Source: SURF-13 sp041695325
GTDB taxonomy: Bacteria > Pseudomonadota > Gammaproteobacteria > SURF-13
Assembly: GCA_041695325.1 (NCBI GenBank)
Contig: JBGFRC010000036.1
Span: 1-24,260 of the forward strand
DNA: 24,260 nt
Direction of reading: 5' to 3'
The translations under genes and the position numbers were made by a program. This document shows, piece after piece, positions 22,609 to 24,260 of the stretch. The notes under the pieces are model-generated. The model was not told the DNA's origin, did no database searches, and saw only the letters and a list, made by a program, of their open reading frames with translations. The stretch's first letter is position 1, and the number at the start of each line of letters is the position of its first letter.

Positions 22609-22977
22609 ATGCTTGGAATTATGCGCAGCGCAAAAAACGCGCTGTCCGGCTCGCGCCCGCAGTGTTGCATTATGTGTAAATTGCCTCCGCCTGTTTTTGA
22701 TCCCCCGCCCGCCCAGCGGGTCGCTGCGCGCGGGGCTTCAGCCGCTGCGCGGCTTCCGCTCCCCGTGCTCGCGCCCCGCTTCCCGTCCGCCCCGAAGGGC
22801 TCCCTACATTTATGTTGTTGCAAGCAGAAGCTCAATCTATATATCAAATCGTCGGAAGCGCTACGCTTAAGAGAGCGGTACTTGTCCAATCCGCAGTGCC
22901 CGAAGTGGTACAGGGACAGGGCGGACGACATGACGTTCTGGCAGCAGTTTCACGGCTCGCAGCCGCTGGCAGGTTAA
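22609..22977 (+). CDS. Doubtful small reading frame, unrecognised
   Basis: A 122-codon frame runs from ATG 22609. Its first 70 residues are Pro/Ala/Arg-rich and come from hairpin DNA, so they are unlikely to be protein. The last 50 residues (for example LRLRERYLSNPQCPKWYRDR then ADDMTFWQQFHG) are more protein-like and end 36 nt before a terminator-like hairpin. It may be the tail of a decayed phage or plasmid gene. No family is recognised. This frame and the hairpins listed separately are all that I see in 22594-23055. Confidence 0.2.
   Translation: MLGIMRSAKNALSGSRPQCCIMCKLPPPVFDPPPAQRVAARGASAAARLPLPVLAPRFPSAPKGSLHLCCCKQKLNLYIKSSEALRLRERYLSNPQCPKWYRDRADDMTFWQQFHGSQPLAG
22715..22800. repeat. 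GC-rich hairpin cluster
   Basis: AGCGGG (22715-22720) pairs with CCCGCT (22775-22780), CGC (22722-22724) with GCG (22771-22773), GCGCGGGG (22728-22735) with CCCCGTGC (22761-22768, one G-U), and AGCCGC (22740-22745) with GCGGCT (22749-22754) around loop TGC. A small GCCC-CGAA-GGGC hairpin follows at 22789-22800. Also nearby is CAGCGC/GCGCTG (22626-22631, 22639-22644). It may be an origin, a transfer site, a recombination site or a mobile palindromic element; the sequence alone does not decide. Confidence 0.5.
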
Positions 22978-23012
22978 ACGGCAGTCAACTCGAAAGCATC
23001 CTCTATTCAGAA

Positions 23013-23037
23013 AAAGCCCGGCCCGGCGCTGGGCTTT
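23013..23037 (-). terminator. Intrinsic terminator, best for leftward transcription
   Basis: AAAGCCC (23013-23019) and GGGCTTT (23031-23037) form a seven-base stem with an 11-nt GC-rich loop. On the minus strand the stem runs into TTTTT (complement of 23011-23015), so it would end the integrase transcript about 220 nt after its stop. On the plus strand it is followed only by TTTCTCTG, a weaker tail. Confidence 0.65.
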
Positions 23038-23055
23038 CTCTGTTTCTGCCATTGA

Positions 23056-23303
23056 AAATCCATCCGCCCGCTACTGGATCGGCTCGCCACAAAGGTACCC
23101 GTCGAGGTGGTGGAAAACTACGAACACTTGCCGCAGCCCGTCTACCAGCGCATTCAGGAAGCGGGCGTGGATGTGAGGGCGTGGCCTTTCGAGGTCGTGT
23201 ATACCTCATCGCCGCCAACTCGACTCCGCGCAGCGCGCGCAGGGACTTCCTAAATCTGGTCAAGCACTTTGATGTATTGGAATCACTTCGGCCCCGGCCT
23301 TGA
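23056..23303 (+). pseudogene. Possible decayed fragment of a large polyvalent protein domain
   Basis: From 23065 one frame reads LLDRLATKVPVEVVENYEHL then PQPVYQRIQEAGVDVRAW. After about 23193 a second frame reads GRVYLIAANSTPRSARRDFL. Joined, they resemble the zincin-like metallopeptidase segment found in very large polyvalent proteins of conjugative elements and phages, where such a motif leads into a His-Glu-x-x-x-His helix. Here the frame shifts, there is no start, and the metal-binding motif is lost. The 3' end overlaps the integrase gene on the other strand. The resemblance is from memory and needs a profile search. Confidence 0.4.
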
Positions 23304-24260
23304 GCTTGTCGAGGTAATCCGCCCATTGCTGCATCATGGCGCGGCGTTCCTTGAGGAACTTGGTACGGTTATAGGCAGTGCCGAGCGCGTCCGGCACGCG
23401 GTGGGAGAGTTGGTGTTCGATAACTTCCGGCTTCACGCCTAATTCCTGATGCAGGATCGTGCGCGCCATGGCGCGGAAACCGTGAGTGGTAATCTCGGTT
23501 TTAGTATCGTAGCCCATGCGCCGCAAGGCGGCGTTCAGCGCTGCATCACTCAAGGGCTTTTTCGGGTCGCGTCCGGGAAATACAAATTTTCCGCCGCCGG
23601 TCAGGGCGTGCAGTTCTTGCAGAATTGTCACGGCATGACTCGCCAGCGGGACGAGGTGTTCGCTCTCGGTCTTAGTAACGAAGTAGCGCCATTCGCCTTT
23701 TTCAAGGTCGAACTGTTGCCATTCCGCTTTGCGCAGTTCGCCGGGCCGCACAAAGAACAAAGGCGCCAGCTTCAAGGCGCATTGCACGACGAAGGTGCCC
23801 CGGAAGCCGTCGATGGCGCGCAGTAATTCGCCCACCGCCGCCGGTTCCGTGATGGCCGCGAAGTGTTTATGCTTGGACGGTGCCAATGCGCCGCGCAGAT
23901 CGTTGGATGGGTCGCGCTCGCAGCGTCCGGTGGCGATGCCGTAGCGGAATATCTGTCCGCAGTTCTGGTGCGCACGGTGCGCGGTATCCAGCGCACCCCG
24001 GTTTTCGATTCGCCGCAGCACTGTCAGCAGTTCCGGCGCCGTGATCCCCGCAATCGGTTTATTACCGAGCCAGGGGAAGACATTCTTTTCCAGCCGTTGC
24101 ATGATCTTATCGGCGTGAGAGGCCGCCCAGTTCGGGGCATACTTGGCGAACCACTCGCGGGCCACCACTTCAAAACTGTTTGCCGCCCGGTCAGCCCGCG
24201 CCGATTTCGCCGCCTTGCGGTGACCGCTGGGATCAATGCCATCGGCCAACAACTTGCGCG
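23260..24260 (-). CDS. int: P4-type tyrosine recombinase (integrase), 5' truncated by the window
   Basis: The frame stays open to the right edge (ARKLLADGIDPSGHRKAA), so the N-terminal arm-binding part lies outside; about 332 residues are visible. A core-binding domain (SFEVVAREWFAKYAPNW) is followed by the catalytic domain. All catalytic positions are present: Arg in FVRPGELRKAEW (codon 23746-23748), His and Arg of THGFRAM (23482-23484, 23473-23475), His in LSHRVPD (23401-23403) and the nucleophile Tyr in TAYNRTKF (23371-23373). P4-type integrases insert islands into tRNA or similar genes; such a site would lie outside the window. It is the strongest evidence that the region to its left is a mobile island. 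It appears intact as far as visible. Confidence 0.92.
   Translation of the reverse strand, partial: RKLLADGIDPSGHRKAAKSARADRAANSFEVVAREWFAKYAPNWAASHADKIMQRLEKNVFPWLGNKPIAGITAPELLTVLRRIENRGALDTAHRAHQNCGQIFRYGIATGRCERDPSNDLRGALAPSKHKHFAAITEPAAVGELLRAIDGFRGTFVVQCALKLAPLFFVRPGELRKAEWQQFDLEKGEWRYFVTKTESEHLVPLASHAVTILQELHALTGGGKFVFPGRDPKKPLSDAALNAALRRMGYDTKTEITTHGFRAMARTILHQELGVKPEVIEHQLSHRVPDALGTAYNRTKFLKERRAMMQQWADYLDKLKAGAEVIPIHQSA

Noticed and set aside
22812..23303. Plus-strand frame of 163 codons through the terminator hairpin
   Set aside because: It reads through a clear intrinsic terminator and changes character near 23193. Only its end resembles a known domain, and that is listed as a remnant.
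1..24260. CRISPR arrays, tRNA or rRNA genes, insertion-sequence transposases, island attachment repeats
   Set aside because: No regularly spaced direct repeats, tRNA cloverleaf, rRNA stretch or transposase motif was seen. An attachment site would need sequence beyond the right edge.

Overview
The window is GC-rich proteobacterial DNA, most like a gammaproteobacterium. This is inferred from codon use, the SAP/Cys small protein, the globin-coupled cyclic-di-GMP enzyme, a perfect FNR-type half-site pair and a P4-type integrase. No rRNA or tRNA gene was seen, so the organism cannot be named.

Positions 1-9781 look like resident chromosome. A tightly overlapping operon (3-6545) encodes the end of a TVP38/VTT membrane protein, a six-hairpin glycosidase-like protein, a GT4 glycosyltransferase, and a fusion of an alkaline-phosphatase-superfamily domain with an endonuclease/exonuclease/phosphatase (EEP) domain. 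The mix suggests envelope glycan or glycolipid metabolism. Next come a 74-aa SAP-domain protein, a six-helix membrane protein, and a haem-globin/PAS/GGDEF/EAL oxygen-sensing cyclic-di-GMP enzyme. A perfect FNR/ANR box stands at class II spacing before this second group.

Positions 9782-24260 look like an accessory island ending in a tyrosine integrase that runs off the right edge. It opens with a possible hicA remnant, an orphan hicB and a short RHH-like gene whose N-terminus resembles the start of a restriction endonuclease. The centre (10478-21245) is a four-gene, one-strand defence locus: a SNF2-type helicase broken by an in-frame TAA, a DUF4143-type ATPase, a beta-class adenine methyltransferase and a type III Res-like helicase-nuclease. 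The methyltransferase catalytic and target-recognition region is a low-GC patch inside a high-GC gene, which suggests the specificity module was replaced.

Positions 21246-23303 are a scrap zone. It holds a 142-nt imperfect palindrome between 13-bp direct repeats, a small membrane protein, an intact RelB-like antitoxin joined to an internally deleted relE, a phage-type DNA-binding protein (DUF3653-like) with a palindromic leader, a second GC-rich hairpin cluster, a possible decayed fragment of a large polyvalent (zincin-like) protein, and a terminator facing the integrase.

The best candidates for something new are the helicase/ATPase/methyltransferase/Res locus with its exchanged specificity module and nonsense-split helicase, and the repeat-bounded palindrome just after it. 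All calls rest on reading the sequence; no database search was run.
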